Of a stretch of 64,000 nucleotides of DNA, positions 1 through 8,806 are shown piece by piece. A program made the position numbers and the translations under genes. Numbering within the stretch: the first letter of the stretch is position 1; every line of letters begins with the position of its first letter. Under the pieces are notes generated by a model. It worked only from the letters and a program-made list of their open reading frames with translations, did no database searches and had not been told where the DNA came from. The stretch spans positions 868,001-932,000 of the forward strand of contig NZ_RIBP01000001.1 of the NCBI RefSeq assembly GCF_007273535.1. Direction: 5' to 3'. This DNA is from Niallia circulans (GTDB lineage Bacteria > Bacillota > Bacilli > Bacillales > Cytobacillaceae).

Positions 1-293
1 TAAGCAATTGACATAAAGTCGCCAACGGGTGTTATACCATATTTCACATAATCAACATGAGGGTTTTCCTCGTATGGATACTTTATGCCATCTGGTATTC
101 CTGAAAATTCCACTTGGAGCTTTTTACAGTCTTTATCTACCCAGCTAACATGAAACTGGACCTTGCCCTTATCCACTTTTATCTGATAGGTTCCTGCCTT
201 CGGAGGCTCACCAAAAGCATAAGAACAGTCTTCATTTATCAAATCCCATGTTCCGCAAAAGCCACTTAATATTTTTTCGATTCTTTGATTCAA
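1..293 (-). CDS. Hypothetical protein, C-terminus cut by window edge
   Basis: An open reading frame runs from a TTG codon at 293 to the window edge without a stop. A GGGAG-type ribosome binding site lies just upstream of the TTG. The visible part starts MNQRIEKILSGFCGTWDL and is a small soluble protein with two early cysteines and many aromatic residues; no membrane segment or signal peptide is visible. I do not recognise the family. Its 3' end and any catalytic motif are outside the window. Confidence 0.6.
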   Translation of the reverse strand, partial: MNQRIEKILSGFCGTWDLINEDCSYAFGEPPKAGTYQIKVDKGKVQFHVSWVDKDCKKLQVEFSGIPDGIKYPYEENPHVDYVKYGITPVGDFMSIA

Positions 294-391
294 TTTGTTT
301 CTCCCTTCTCTTAAAATAAAAATATTGCCTCTTTTTAACAGTAGCATAGGACACAAGCAGAAGTATCTGAACTTTATGAGAAAAATTAGAA

Positions 392-422
392 AGGCAATAG
401 ACGGATTTGCCATCTATTGCCT
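392..422 (-). terminator. Intrinsic terminator after the UvrA-like gene
   Basis: Ten-base inverted repeat (AGGCAATAGA / TCTATTGCCT) eight bases past the stop of the UvrA-like gene. On the minus strand it is followed by a T-rich run. Confidence 0.8.
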
Positions 423-429
423 CTTCATT

Positions 430-3400
430 TTAATTATTTTGCTCAAGATAATGATAGACCGCCATTAAGTCTCGTTTATTCAACTCTCTAATTCGGTTAA
501 AGATAGGAATATCAGCAACTTCATCTATATTTGCCGCTTCGATTACATCGCTAACTTTACCTGTCAGCCATGTTTGTACTTGTATTCCTTCGACAAGCTC
601 TTTGCGGCCTTCGTCATTAACGCCGCTCGCAAGGCAACTGACGCATGGGACGGATAATTTATAAACACCATCATGCAAATTGTCCTCTGAAATGACTTTT
701 TTTCCTTTGCAGAATGGACATTGATGACTTGTCTTTATTTTATTAATTTGCGTTACAAGCTTTTTGTAACCAAACGCTTCATATACGTATGTTAGTTTTT
801 TGAACTTACCATTGGTGAAATATTTATCAATAATCGCTTCTCTTGTTTCATCAATATTGGCAAAATCACAGATGGTTAGCTGATTTTTACTGCTGATCGC
901 TTCTATATTCCTGTTAATTTTGCCCCAGAATGGCAAGGCATTTTGTAATACTACCTCGTAGCCAGCAAAGCTTGCTTGTTCTAACTCAAACATTTTCAAC
1001 GCTACCTGTGTTTCTCTCGGAAGTAAGGAAACATCTTCTGTAAGAACCATTTCGCCGCCAACGATTGATTGAAGTTTCTCAAGCTCAGGTACTTGTCCTA
1101 TTATTTCAATCACTTGATTAATCGGCAGTTGGATTATCTCGCGAATATCGTTGTTTCCAAAGCTTAATTTTTTCTTATGGTTTAAAATAGTTCCTTTACA
1201 AATTGGGCAAGGAATCATTTCTTTTGATTGCTTCATTTGCTCTTTTATTATTGATTTAGAAATAACCATGTAGCGCCCAAGGATAAAGTTAAAGCCTTCC
1301 CACTTTTTCGACGATTTTGTGGCTTTATCATAAAATGACTTTTCCCAATATCCATATAAAAACGTATGTTTTTCTGCTTCTGTCAGATCATTGTAGCTTT
1401 TACTTAAATCTTGGCCTAGTTCATTTTTTATTTCTGCAAACAGAAACTCTATTTTGGCATGCTGATAGAACTTCAACACTTCCATCACATCCGGATGTAA
1501 AAGCCCGTCCCAAAACGGAACTGTTTTGTCTTGAATCACTAATTCAAAATCAAAACTATCCATTTCCATACGGCCTGAACAGCTTGGACAATGATTATCC
1601 TGGCTGAAAAAATCAAAGCTTCTAGTATCTTTATTTGTTGGATGTGCAGCAACTAGATGATTAATCAGACCACCCATCTCATAAAGAAAACTGTATTGAC
1701 TGTACAGATGTCTTTCTAAATCAATGGCAATAACTGGTGCGATTTTATCTGATTCATATTCACCGTAAATCAACCGAGCCATTGAAGACAAGCTTTTTAA
1801 AATACCGCCTTTATATGTGTTTTCCGCTTTTTTAAAGTAATCTATATGATTTTCCTTTAAGTAATTAATCCCGTATTTATTATCTAAAGTGGAAGAGATA
1901 TGTACTGGTTCATGATTATGTTCACCATTATCCTTTGTAAAATAATGATCAAAACTGACAACATCAAGATGTCTCACAGGCTCCTCCTGCCTTTTGCCAA
2001 AATCAATGATAAAATCAGAGCTTTCAAGCATGTAGGCATTATGTTCAATCATGATGATTGAAACAGATTCATCTTTTAAAATAACCCTAACACTATCGAT
2101 AAACTGGTTTAGTATATTTTGAGATAAACCTTTTGATGGTTCATCGAAAATAAAAAGGGTATGAGGATTTCTTGTGTTCGCAAACAGCTCTGAAACTAAA
2201 TGAACACATTGAAACTCTCCAGTTGATAATGTCTGTGTTTTTCTTTCAAGCGTCAAGTAACCAAGTCCTAGCTTAATAAGCAAGCTCAACCGTTTATGAG
2301 CAATATCCTCATTAGGAAGCTCTGCAATAATATCCTCAATGGACCGCTGGAAGATATCATCAATGTCTTCACTGTATTTTGTCAGCTTCTTCTTTATATC
2401 AAGAAATGTCGCAATTGTGGACCTGCTTGTTATCGACTGGTTTCGATCTTGTCCAACCATGACTAGCTTATCTTTTGGATATCGCCTCACAAAATCCTTG
2501 GAGATACATTCATTTACAAGTGTCGATTTGCCACAGCCTGATTCGCCTGTAAAGCTCACAAGTCTGTTTTTGGGAATTTGGATTTCATCCATTTGAATGT
2601 TGCGACAGTAAAGGTCGTGAAAGTGATAGTACTCAGTTGGTTCTTCATGTTTACGACTCCAATTAACTGGTTCTGGCCGCGGTGATTCGTTGACAATTTT
2701 CCCGCCGTATTTTCCACTGCCTGGACCAAAAAACAATTGTTCGTCTGTCGTATTTAATACTGTATCAGAGTGGTCAATAAGCCAAATTTGATTTTTATAA
2801 CCTAGTTGTTTAATTTGCTCCAAAATTTGCAGCAATGTGTTGTGATCAAGCCCAACGGAAATTTCGTCAATTATAATGACGCTGTTACTGCTGGCTGCCA
2901 TAAACTCTGCTAAGTACATTCGCGTTAATTCTCCGCCTGATAATGTCCCCATTATGCGGTTTAACGTCAAATAGCCAATATTCATATTGATAATATTTTG
3001 GAGGATTTTTTGTTTTTCGTCGCTTATATGTAATTCCTCTGATAATGATAGAATTGTTTCCATACTCAAATTATTAATCTCAGAGATGCTATGTGGTTTA
3101 TTAAATAATGACAGTGTATATTGCTCTACCTCAGGATTGTACCGTTTGCCTTCGCATTTCTTACAAGCAACGTTTTTCGTAGTACCGCGTCCTTTACAGG
3201 CAGGACACCAGCCAAGGGCATTATTAAAGGAGAATACTTCTGGAGAAACATGAAAGGTTTCACCAAGTCTTTCACGAATCTCTTTAAAAACACCAGTATG
3301 TGTGCCGATCGTTGAGCGTGGATTTGACGAAATCGATGATTTTCCAAGAAAAAGGACTAAAGGCATATCCTCCATTTTGATGGCGCTAAAATTCGTTTCC

Positions 3401-3630
3401 ATTATATTAGAAAACAAATACTGATATTCAGCCTTTGGCAATAAAGAAACAAGCCGTTTTTTTGATTCTTCCCCAATCGTTTGGCAAAATGTTGTTTTTC
3501 CAGAGCCGGATAACCCGGCAATTCCTAACGATAAATCCTCAGGCAAAACGGTATTTAAGCGATTAATATTATTGGCAATCAATTGATTTATTTTCATCGG
3601 CTTCCTATCCTCTCCATTTTCTCCATACAT
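430..3630 (-). CDS. UvrA-like ABC ATPase with long Cys-rich C-terminal extension
   Basis: A paralogue of the nucleotide-excision-repair damage sensor UvrA, not UvrA itself. NBD1 has Walker A GLSGSGKT near residues 39-46, a four-cysteine zinc module (CPAC 142-145, CKKC 156-159), signature LSGGE near 230-234 and Walker B IIIDE near 252-256. NBD2 has Walker A GESGCGKST near 362-370, a weakened signature LSTGE near 468-472 and Walker B FIFDE near 493-497, with no zinc module between them. About 515 further residues follow, carrying CPSC, CPIC and a CPFC...CVSC set. UvrA proteins usually end soon after NBD2, at about 950 residues; this one has 1066. It lies 38 bp after an AlkD-type gene, so the two are probably cotranscribed for DNA-damage tolerance or self-resistance. 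The start at 3630 has AAGGAA eight bases upstream; ATG at 3597 is an alternative. Confidence 0.85.
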   Translation of the reverse strand: MYGENGEDRKPMKINQLIANNINRLNTVLPEDLSLGIAGLSGSGKTTFCQTIGEESKKRLVSLLPKAEYQYLFSNIMETNFSAIKMEDMPLVLFLGKSSISSNPRSTIGTHTGVFKEIRERLGETFHVSPEVFSFNNALGWCPACKGRGTTKNVACKKCEGKRYNPEVEQYTLSLFNKPHSISEINNLSMETILSLSEELHISDEKQKILQNIINMNIGYLTLNRIMGTLSGGELTRMYLAEFMAASSNSVIIIDEISVGLDHNTLLQILEQIKQLGYKNQIWLIDHSDTVLNTTDEQLFFGPGSGKYGGKIVNESPRPEPVNWSRKHEEPTEYYHFHDLYCRNIQMDEIQIPKNRLVSFTGESGCGKSTLVNECISKDFVRRYPKDKLVMVGQDRNQSITSRSTIATFLDIKKKLTKYSEDIDDIFQRSIEDIIAELPNEDIAHKRLSLLIKLGLGYLTLERKTQTLSTGEFQCVHLVSELFANTRNPHTLFIFDEPSKGLSQNILNQFIDSVRVILKDESVSIIMIEHNAYMLESSDFIIDFGKRQEEPVRHLDVVSFDHYFTKDNGEHNHEPVHISSTLDNKYGINYLKENHIDYFKKAENTYKGGILKSLSSMARLIYGEYESDKIAPVIAIDLERHLYSQYSFLYEMGGLINHLVAAHPTNKDTRSFDFFSQDNHCPSCSGRMEMDSFDFELVIQDKTVPFWDGLLHPDVMEVLKFYQHAKIEFLFAEIKNELGQDLSKSYNDLTEAEKHTFLYGYWEKSFYDKATKSSKKWEGFNFILGRYMVISKSIIKEQMKQSKEMIPCPICKGTILNHKKKLSFGNNDIREIIQLPINQVIEIIGQVPELEKLQSIVGGEMVLTEDVSLLPRETQVALKMFELEQASFAGYEVVLQNALPFWGKINRNIEAISSKNQLTICDFANIDETREAIIDKYFTNGKFKKLTYVYEAFGYKKLVTQINKIKTSHQCPFCKGKKVISEDNLHDGVYKLSVPCVSCLASGVNDEGRKELVEGIQVQTWLTGKVSDVIEAANIDEVADIPIFNRIRELNKRDLMAVYHYLEQNN

Positions 3631-3668
3631 GTATCGAATTCCTTAATACTCTCCCATTCAAAATGAGG

Positions 3669-4376
3669 TTAACATCTTACATATTTACGTTTGAAGCCAA
3701 GCTTTCCTAAATCGACTTGTTTTTGAATATTTTCAGCTGCATTAAGAAAACTGCTTTTTTTATTATCGCGTTTCATTTCGACTACGCCTATTTGCTTGGC
3801 AGTTTCAACTGCTTTCTCATGAAGCGGTTTATAAGAAATACCAACCGTGTATACGAAGTTATTCATCGCAGACTTTGTTCGTTCTGGTGCCTCATGAATA
3901 GAGTCTTTCACCTTATCAAGCATATTGGCAATCTTCTCTTCAGAGAATTCACTGTCCTTGCGATTGCCTAACAGCCAGCAATAGCAGCTCCAGCCTGCCG
4001 ACATTTTCAGCTCATCTCCGCTTTCAATCCATTTATCTGAAACCTCTTGGGCAATATCTGACTCCGACAATGTTACCGCTACCACATAATCGGACAGCAT
4101 ATAAAAGTATGCTTTATCAATCCAACGATCAAAATCCGCTTCCGTCATCGCTTTTGGATCGGCAATAACACCTGCAAAATACATAGCATCATAGTTTCCT
4201 GTTGCGTATAGCTCTTCTGCCAATGGCTGATTTATTTTTATTTTCCTTTTAATTGGTTTCATCGCACCTGTTGCTGCCCCAAACAATGGTTCCTGTGCAC
4301 CATTTGTCATGTACATTTTTTTCATTCTTTCCTTACCAAGTGCTTCTAGCTCTTCCATAACCGTTTTGAATTCCAA
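3669..4376 (-). CDS. AlkD-type DNA alkylation repair glycosylase
   Basis: 235-residue all-helical protein of the AlkD/HEAT-like family, which excises alkylated bases such as 3- and 7-alkylpurines. The segment around residues 88-100 (DKAYFYMLSDYVVAV) lines up with the AlkD catalytic helix; Asp96 would match the catalytic Asp113 of Bacillus cereus AlkD, with an aromatic residue four positions before it as in AlkD. The start is TTG at 4376 with AAAGGAAG about eight bases upstream. It is the first gene of a probable two-gene operon with the UvrA-like gene. Family assignment is from memory of motifs; which lesion it repairs is unknown. Confidence 0.75.
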   Translation of the reverse strand: MEFKTVMEELEALGKERMKKMYMTNGAQEPLFGAATGAMKPIKRKIKINQPLAEELYATGNYDAMYFAGVIADPKAMTEADFDRWIDKAYFYMLSDYVVAVTLSESDIAQEVSDKWIESGDELKMSAGWSCYCWLLGNRKDSEFSEEKIANMLDKVKDSIHEAPERTKSAMNNFVYTVGISYKPLHEKAVETAKQIGVVEMKRDNKKSSFLNAAENIQKQVDLGKLGFKRKYVRC

Positions 4377-4660
4377 TGCTCATACTTCCTTTCCATATGT
4401 AATTTCATTTTAAAAGTATCCCATACTTGTCCATTTTACCATTAATACAAGGAAGTATACCGACACAATTTGTGAAATAAATACGAAGTAAAACTAAAGA
4501 AGGAGCATTTTCAGAAACAGCTTTGTATATATCTATTTTTCATTAAAATTCCGCTTTAAATGGTAGATTTACTCATAAAAAACAGCACATGGGATATAAT
4601 TCCTCTTGGAAATATGTATAATGTTATATATCAACCAAAGGAAAGAAGGAACAACGAGAA

Positions 4661-5632
4661 ATGAAAGAGTTATTTATTCTATTGAAACAGGGAAACAAAG
4701 CGGCATTAACGGCAGGGATTGTCAATGCAATAATTGCCACAATTAGAGGAATTGCCTTTGCCTTTACAGGAAACGTTGCAATGTTTGCAGAAACCATGCA
4801 TGGAATCGGGGATGCAGCCAATCAATTCTTTGTTTATATTGGTTCGGCACTTTCTAAAAAGGCTCCAACAGAACGATTTCCTAGTGGTTTTGGAAGATTA
4901 GTCAACTTAGTGCTACTAGGTGCAGTATTAATTGTTGGTATTATGAGTTATGAAACGATTAAAGAGGGCGTTCATCATATCATTCATCCAACAGAATCTG
5001 CTGGATTTGCGATTGTTGTAACTGTATTAGCTATCGGAGTCGTTTTAGAGTCCTCTGTGCTATACAAAGCAATGAAGGAAATCATGCATGAAACAAATTC
5101 TTCTGCAAAAGGAATGCAGATCATTTTCAAAAGCTTTCAGTTAGTTGGGAAAGCAAAACCAGCCACAAAATTGGTATTCATGGAGGATTTAGTTGCTGCT
5201 GGTGGCGGTCTACTCGCTTTAGCTGCTGTTATCATTTCTAAATATACTGGTTTCCATGCATTAGAGGGAATTGCTTCCGTTATTATCGGAATTATGATGT
5301 TTTTTGTTGTTGGAAAGGTATTTCTTGACAATGCTGCAGGTGTAATTGGCGAATCAGATGATGAAATGGAAATCCAAATTGGTCAGCTTGTCATGCAGGA
5401 TCCTTTAGTGAAAGATATCCAAGAATTAGTCGTTATTAAAGAGGGCGAACACTTCCATGTGGAAGTAAAAGTGGAGCTAGCTCCAACTCTTACTATCGCT
5501 GAAGCAGATAATGTCAGACTTAGGATAGAGGCTAAAATTGGACAAGTAGAAGGCATTACAGATGTTATTATCGAGTTCGTTAAAGATGACGGCATCCTTA
5601 ATTGGAAACCGGAAGAAAATCCGAACATATAA
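4661..5632 (+). CDS. Cation diffusion facilitator (CDF) family efflux transporter
   Basis: 323 residues with the CDF layout: about six hydrophobic segments in residues 15-225, then a cytoplasmic ferredoxin-like domain (about 235-315). The second-helix metal-site motif reads ETMHGIGDAANQ (HxxxD). CDF proteins export Zn, Mn, Fe or Co by proton antiport; the metal cannot be named from sequence. Start ATG has AGAAGGAAC upstream. It is monocistronic, bounded by its own terminator, and divergent from the AlkD-type gene. The 284-bp upstream gap is AT-rich; I see TATAAT-like boxes but no convincing riboswitch or operator. Confidence 0.88.
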   Translation: MKELFILLKQGNKAALTAGIVNAIIATIRGIAFAFTGNVAMFAETMHGIGDAANQFFVYIGSALSKKAPTERFPSGFGRLVNLVLLGAVLIVGIMSYETIKEGVHHIIHPTESAGFAIVVTVLAIGVVLESSVLYKAMKEIMHETNSSAKGMQIIFKSFQLVGKAKPATKLVFMEDLVAAGGGLLALAAVIISKYTGFHALEGIASVIIGIMMFFVVGKVFLDNAAGVIGESDDEMEIQIGQLVMQDPLVKDIQELVVIKEGEHFHVEVKVELAPTLTIAEADNVRLRIEAKIGQVEGITDVIIEFVKDDGILNWKPEENPNI

Positions 5633-5639
5633 TATTAGG

Positions 5640-5670
5640 AGAACGATTATGCAGTGGCATGATCGTTCTT
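5640..5670 (+). terminator. Intrinsic terminator of the CDF gene
   Basis: AGAACGAT / ATCGTTCT stem with a 14-base loop followed by a T-rich run, eight bases after the CDF stop codon. Confidence 0.75.
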
Positions 5671-5693
5671 TTCTAATTTTTTGGGGTAACAAA

Positions 5694-5720
5694 AAACCTT
5701 CCAAATATAACGGAAGGTTT
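5694..5720 (-). terminator. Intrinsic terminator of ydeI
   Basis: AAACCTTCC / GGAAGGTTT stem; the minus strand continues into a T run. It converges with the CDF terminator. Confidence 0.85.
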
Positions 5721-5734
5721 GATCGCCATTTTAT

Positions 5735-6325
5735 TTACTTATCATTTAAGCCTTTTCCCTCAAGAATATGCGGTAAATACTTTTCTATTCTTGCCTCTCT
5801 TGTTTTCGCCTGTTTTGCTTGCGAAAAATGCAACAGATAGGCTCTTTGTCTCCCAGGTGTTAATGCTTCAAAAGCTTCTTTAAACGCAGGATTTTCTGCG
5901 AATTTTTGCTGAAGCTCTTCTGGTACGCTATATTCCTCATTCTTTTTAAGCTCTACCTCTAAACCAGCTTCCTCGACTGCTATTGCTTCGTGAATATAGG
6001 CTTTTATAACTGCTTCCTTTTCGACTATTTCTTGTAAATTAGTAAAGCGAATTTGACGGGCTGCTTGGACATTTTCTGTTTGTTGAACTAAAATACCCTC
6101 TGGATCCTTTAGCAACGCACCTTTATGAAACAGCAATGCAACATATTCTTTAAAGCCATGTATTAACACAATGTTTTTGTTATTTAGCGTATAACAAGGA
6201 TGCATCCACTTAAATTCTTCAGTAAGCTCGCAGTCGCAAATGATGCTTCTTAGCTTAATATATTCCTCCTGCCAGCTCTTGGCTTTATTTATAAACTCAT
6301 CGACCTTTGGATTTAATGTTGTCAT
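5735..6325 (-). CDS. ydeI: YdeI family protein (YdeI/OmpD-associated, DUF1801-type)
   Basis: 196-residue soluble protein that closely matches what I know of Bacillus YdeI: an N-terminal domain with the motifs FKWMHPCYT (about 38-46) and LFHKGALLKDPEGIL (about 65-79), and a C-terminal helical segment with LTPGRQRAYLLHFSQAKQ (about 155-172) typical of the YdeI/OmpD-associated family. Its biochemical role is not established; a link to envelope-peptide stress has been proposed for relatives. Start ATG at 6325 has AAAGGGG upstream. It is monocistronic with terminators on both sides. Confidence 0.85.
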   Translation of the reverse strand: MTTLNPKVDEFINKAKSWQEEYIKLRSIICDCELTEEFKWMHPCYTLNNKNIVLIHGFKEYVALLFHKGALLKDPEGILVQQTENVQAARQIRFTNLQEIVEKEAVIKAYIHEAIAVEEAGLEVELKKNEEYSVPEELQQKFAENPAFKEAFEALTPGRQRAYLLHFSQAKQAKTREARIEKYLPHILEGKGLNDK

Positions 6326-6383
6326 GACCAGATACCCCTTTGTATTTTTTCAATTCTGACAGTGATTCTAATTATAAAAAGAG

Positions 6384-6420
6384 CTGCCATTTCAAAATAT
6401 GGAAGTACGAGAAATGACAG
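6384..6420 (-). terminator. Probable intrinsic terminator for the 6504-8690 gene pair
   Basis: CTGCCATTTC / GAAATGACAG imperfect stem with a 17-base loop; a short T run follows on the minus strand. Weaker than the neighbouring terminators because of the long loop and mismatch. Confidence 0.5.
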
Positions 6421-6503
6421 AGTTGTTTTCCGAGTAATAATAGGGTATTAAGTGTACGGTGTCAAGGTAATATAACTTACTACCAGTCTTTTTCCCAAAA
6501 GAG

Positions 6504-7091
6504 TTAATGCTTAAAATTTTCATCATAGGTTTCTGCAACAAACTCAAATTCAACAGCTTCTTTATGGACAAATACACCTGATTTAGCCGGCCTGCCATTG
6601 GCATTAGAAATTATATCAACCTCTACTAGATTAAAATTCACGTTTTTTGCTTCCTCCACCTCAAGTCCTCCACCAGGATTGTATACCCCGTCTCCAAATG
6701 CCTTAAAAACAAGTGACTTGTCTTTCCATTCCTGTTCACTCATGTTAGTCCACTCTTCATTAATTAGCACATCTATTTCCTTTTCTTTTGGCAAACATGC
6801 AATATGATTAATACCTTTATAGCATCTTAATGAGAACCTATAAATATGGGTTTCACCACCATTTATTTCGATGCCATGCTTATATGAAAACGTATTATAA
6901 ACCATTTCATAAAATAACGGCATCACAATATCATCAAAGGCATTATAACCAAATGCATGAATCGGAATTAAATGTGGATACAAATCAGCAATTGCTTTTT
7001 GGAAATTCAACACTATAGATGTGTCTGACAAACTCTGGAGATTTTCATCTATGTCATGATCAAAAACTTTACTGCTTCGGTTATCTATCAC
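6504..7091 (-). CDS. Hypothetical protein paired with HEAT-repeat protein
   Basis: 195 residues, soluble, acidic, with no signal peptide or membrane segment. Start is GTG at 7091 with AGGGGGAT upstream. The pattern of alternating hydrophobics and many aromatic residues suggests a compact alpha/beta fold; a glycine-rich turn (NPGGGLEVEEAKN) lies near 135-150. I do not recognise the family. It begins 15 bp after the stop of the HEAT-repeat gene, so the two are almost surely cotranscribed and may act together. Confidence 0.65.
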   Translation of the reverse strand: MIDNRSSKVFDHDIDENLQSLSDTSIVLNFQKAIADLYPHLIPIHAFGYNAFDDIVMPLFYEMVYNTFSYKHGIEINGGETHIYRFSLRCYKGINHIACLPKEKEIDVLINEEWTNMSEQEWKDKSLVFKAFGDGVYNPGGGLEVEEAKNVNFNLVEVDIISNANGRPAKSGVFVHKEAVEFEFVAETYDENFKH

Positions 7092-7106
7092 AAAAATCCC
7101 CCTGTT

Positions 7107-8690
7107 CTATCCTCTTGTTTCAATCCCTTTCAAACAAAATTCAATGGCACTTACCTGTTGTTGTTCTAAATCATGTCTATGCTTATATAATAAGGCTTTT
7201 ATAGTTTCAATTTGCTGCTTTGTTGGTAAAACAAAACTGCGATTATACTGGGCAATCCATCCTTCTAGCTGTCTTTCGCCTAAATTGGAAATTTCATCGT
7301 CTTCAGTATTTACATAGAACTTTATTATATATATAAGTGCCTGCCATTTTGGAAGTGAGCTTAATAACAACGCTGTATTGTTTTTAGTATGGTCGTATAT
7401 AGTATCTTCATAAAGTGTAAAAAGAGACTCTTTCATATCCTCATAATTAAGAGTAGTTATTGCCTTTGTTGCTGCTTTAGAAATACCTCTATGCTTACAA
7501 TTCAGCAGATCAGCAAAGCTACTTTTATATGTTTCACCGTCTAACATGGCTACAGCACGAATCGCTGCCTTCACGATGGCAACATTATGATGCTTTAAGT
7601 ATGGAGCAATTAATTCTGCATGCTCCTTTCTGCCCGCTTCACCTATGCCTAAAATTGCTATATGCACTGACAGATGAGCGGTTTTCTTCCGACTGTAAAA
7701 ATGAACAAAATCGTAGGTTGTATCGTACTTTTTTATTAAATATCTAGCATAATCTCTTATTGCCCTGTTTTTATCTAATAATGCCGCTTCTAACTGTTTA
7801 GAACGCTCACTTGGAAAGTAAGCAATAAATTCTTTTAATGCATGTAAACGAATTGTCGGAGAATTGTCCCTTTTTAAAAGAGGATAAGAGTTCTTAAAAT
7901 CATCAACCTGTATATCCCTCTTCCATTCATTAAAAATGAATAGTCTCAATGACGGCTCTTTTTCTTTGCGATAGTACTTCATAAGGGATTCTTTACTAAC
8001 CACATTCAAGTTCATCGTCATTTGATAACAAGCTAACCGAGTTGACCTGTCTTTTGATACTGTGCCCTTATCCAAGTAAGGGAAAGACTCCTTTTTGGTT
8101 AGAAGCTGCACAACTTTATTAAAGACGTTGCTGTTGTTGTTTATATACGGAAGACACTTAACAATTTCCTCTAAATGCTGTTCAGTTAATCGTGACTTTA
8201 TGTATTGTGCTGCTGGCTTTTTTATTTCTTTAACCCAGTCATTACATCTTAATAGTAAGTACGGGAATTCTTTTCCTGTATTTTGCTGTGCTAATTTATG
8301 CAGTGCCTTTTCTCTAAAATACCCATTTGGATGAAAACTGCATAAGCCTAATATAACTGTTTTTTCGTCTTCCGACATACTGGGCACAAACAGACTTTCC
8401 GGGTTTTCCTTTTTCCAGTCATAGGACCAATGCAAGGATGTACGTTCTCTAAATAAAGAATCAAGCCTCGATAATTCTAAAATATTTAAGTTTGATACAC
8501 GCATATACAATACTTGCACTGCTCTCATTTTCAATTCCGTTGAGCTTGTTAGTAATAGTTCAAAAATCGCAGGGATTTTTGTTAATAAGCTGCCTTGCGT
8601 ATAATTAAGCACCTCTTCTATATATTCCTTTGAATAGTTATCTGCTGGATAATAGGATTTCTTTTTGAAAAATGACCATTTCAAAATCAA
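7107..8690 (-). CDS. HEAT-repeat scaffold protein
   Basis: 527 residues made of repeated helical pairs typical of HEAT/armadillo solenoids, for example around 255-330 and 340-420 (PTIRLHALKEF, NRAIRDYARYLIKKY, NVAIVKAAIRAVAML, HRGISKAATKAI). Such proteins are protein-binding scaffolds and no enzymatic motif is visible. It is probably cytoplasmic; only the N-terminal stretch WSFFKKKSYY is markedly basic and aromatic. Start is TTG at 8690 with GGAGG five bases away. First gene of a two-gene operon with the unknown gene at 6504. Confidence 0.75.
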   Translation of the reverse strand: MILKWSFFKKKSYYPADNYSKEYIEEVLNYTQGSLLTKIPAIFELLLTSSTELKMRAVQVLYMRVSNLNILELSRLDSLFRERTSLHWSYDWKKENPESLFVPSMSEDEKTVILGLCSFHPNGYFREKALHKLAQQNTGKEFPYLLLRCNDWVKEIKKPAAQYIKSRLTEQHLEEIVKCLPYINNNSNVFNKVVQLLTKKESFPYLDKGTVSKDRSTRLACYQMTMNLNVVSKESLMKYYRKEKEPSLRLFIFNEWKRDIQVDDFKNSYPLLKRDNSPTIRLHALKEFIAYFPSERSKQLEAALLDKNRAIRDYARYLIKKYDTTYDFVHFYSRKKTAHLSVHIAILGIGEAGRKEHAELIAPYLKHHNVAIVKAAIRAVAMLDGETYKSSFADLLNCKHRGISKAATKAITTLNYEDMKESLFTLYEDTIYDHTKNNTALLLSSLPKWQALIYIIKFYVNTEDDEISNLGERQLEGWIAQYNRSFVLPTKQQIETIKALLYKHRHDLEQQQVSAIEFCLKGIETRG

Positions 8691-8764
8691 GACATCCTCC
8701 GATCGATTAATGGTTTTATGTTACAAGACTAGCATTAAATTATAGTAAAAGATTATAAATATAA

Positions 8765-8790
8765 AGATAACTGCCCATAGACAGTTATCT
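8765..8790 (-). terminator. Possible terminator of the MFS gene
   Basis: AGATAACTG / ACAGTTATCT stem 17 bases past the MFS stop codon. The T tract on the minus strand is poor, so this is tentative. Confidence 0.4.
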
Positions 8791-8806
8791 CAAGCGATGG
8801 ATTATA

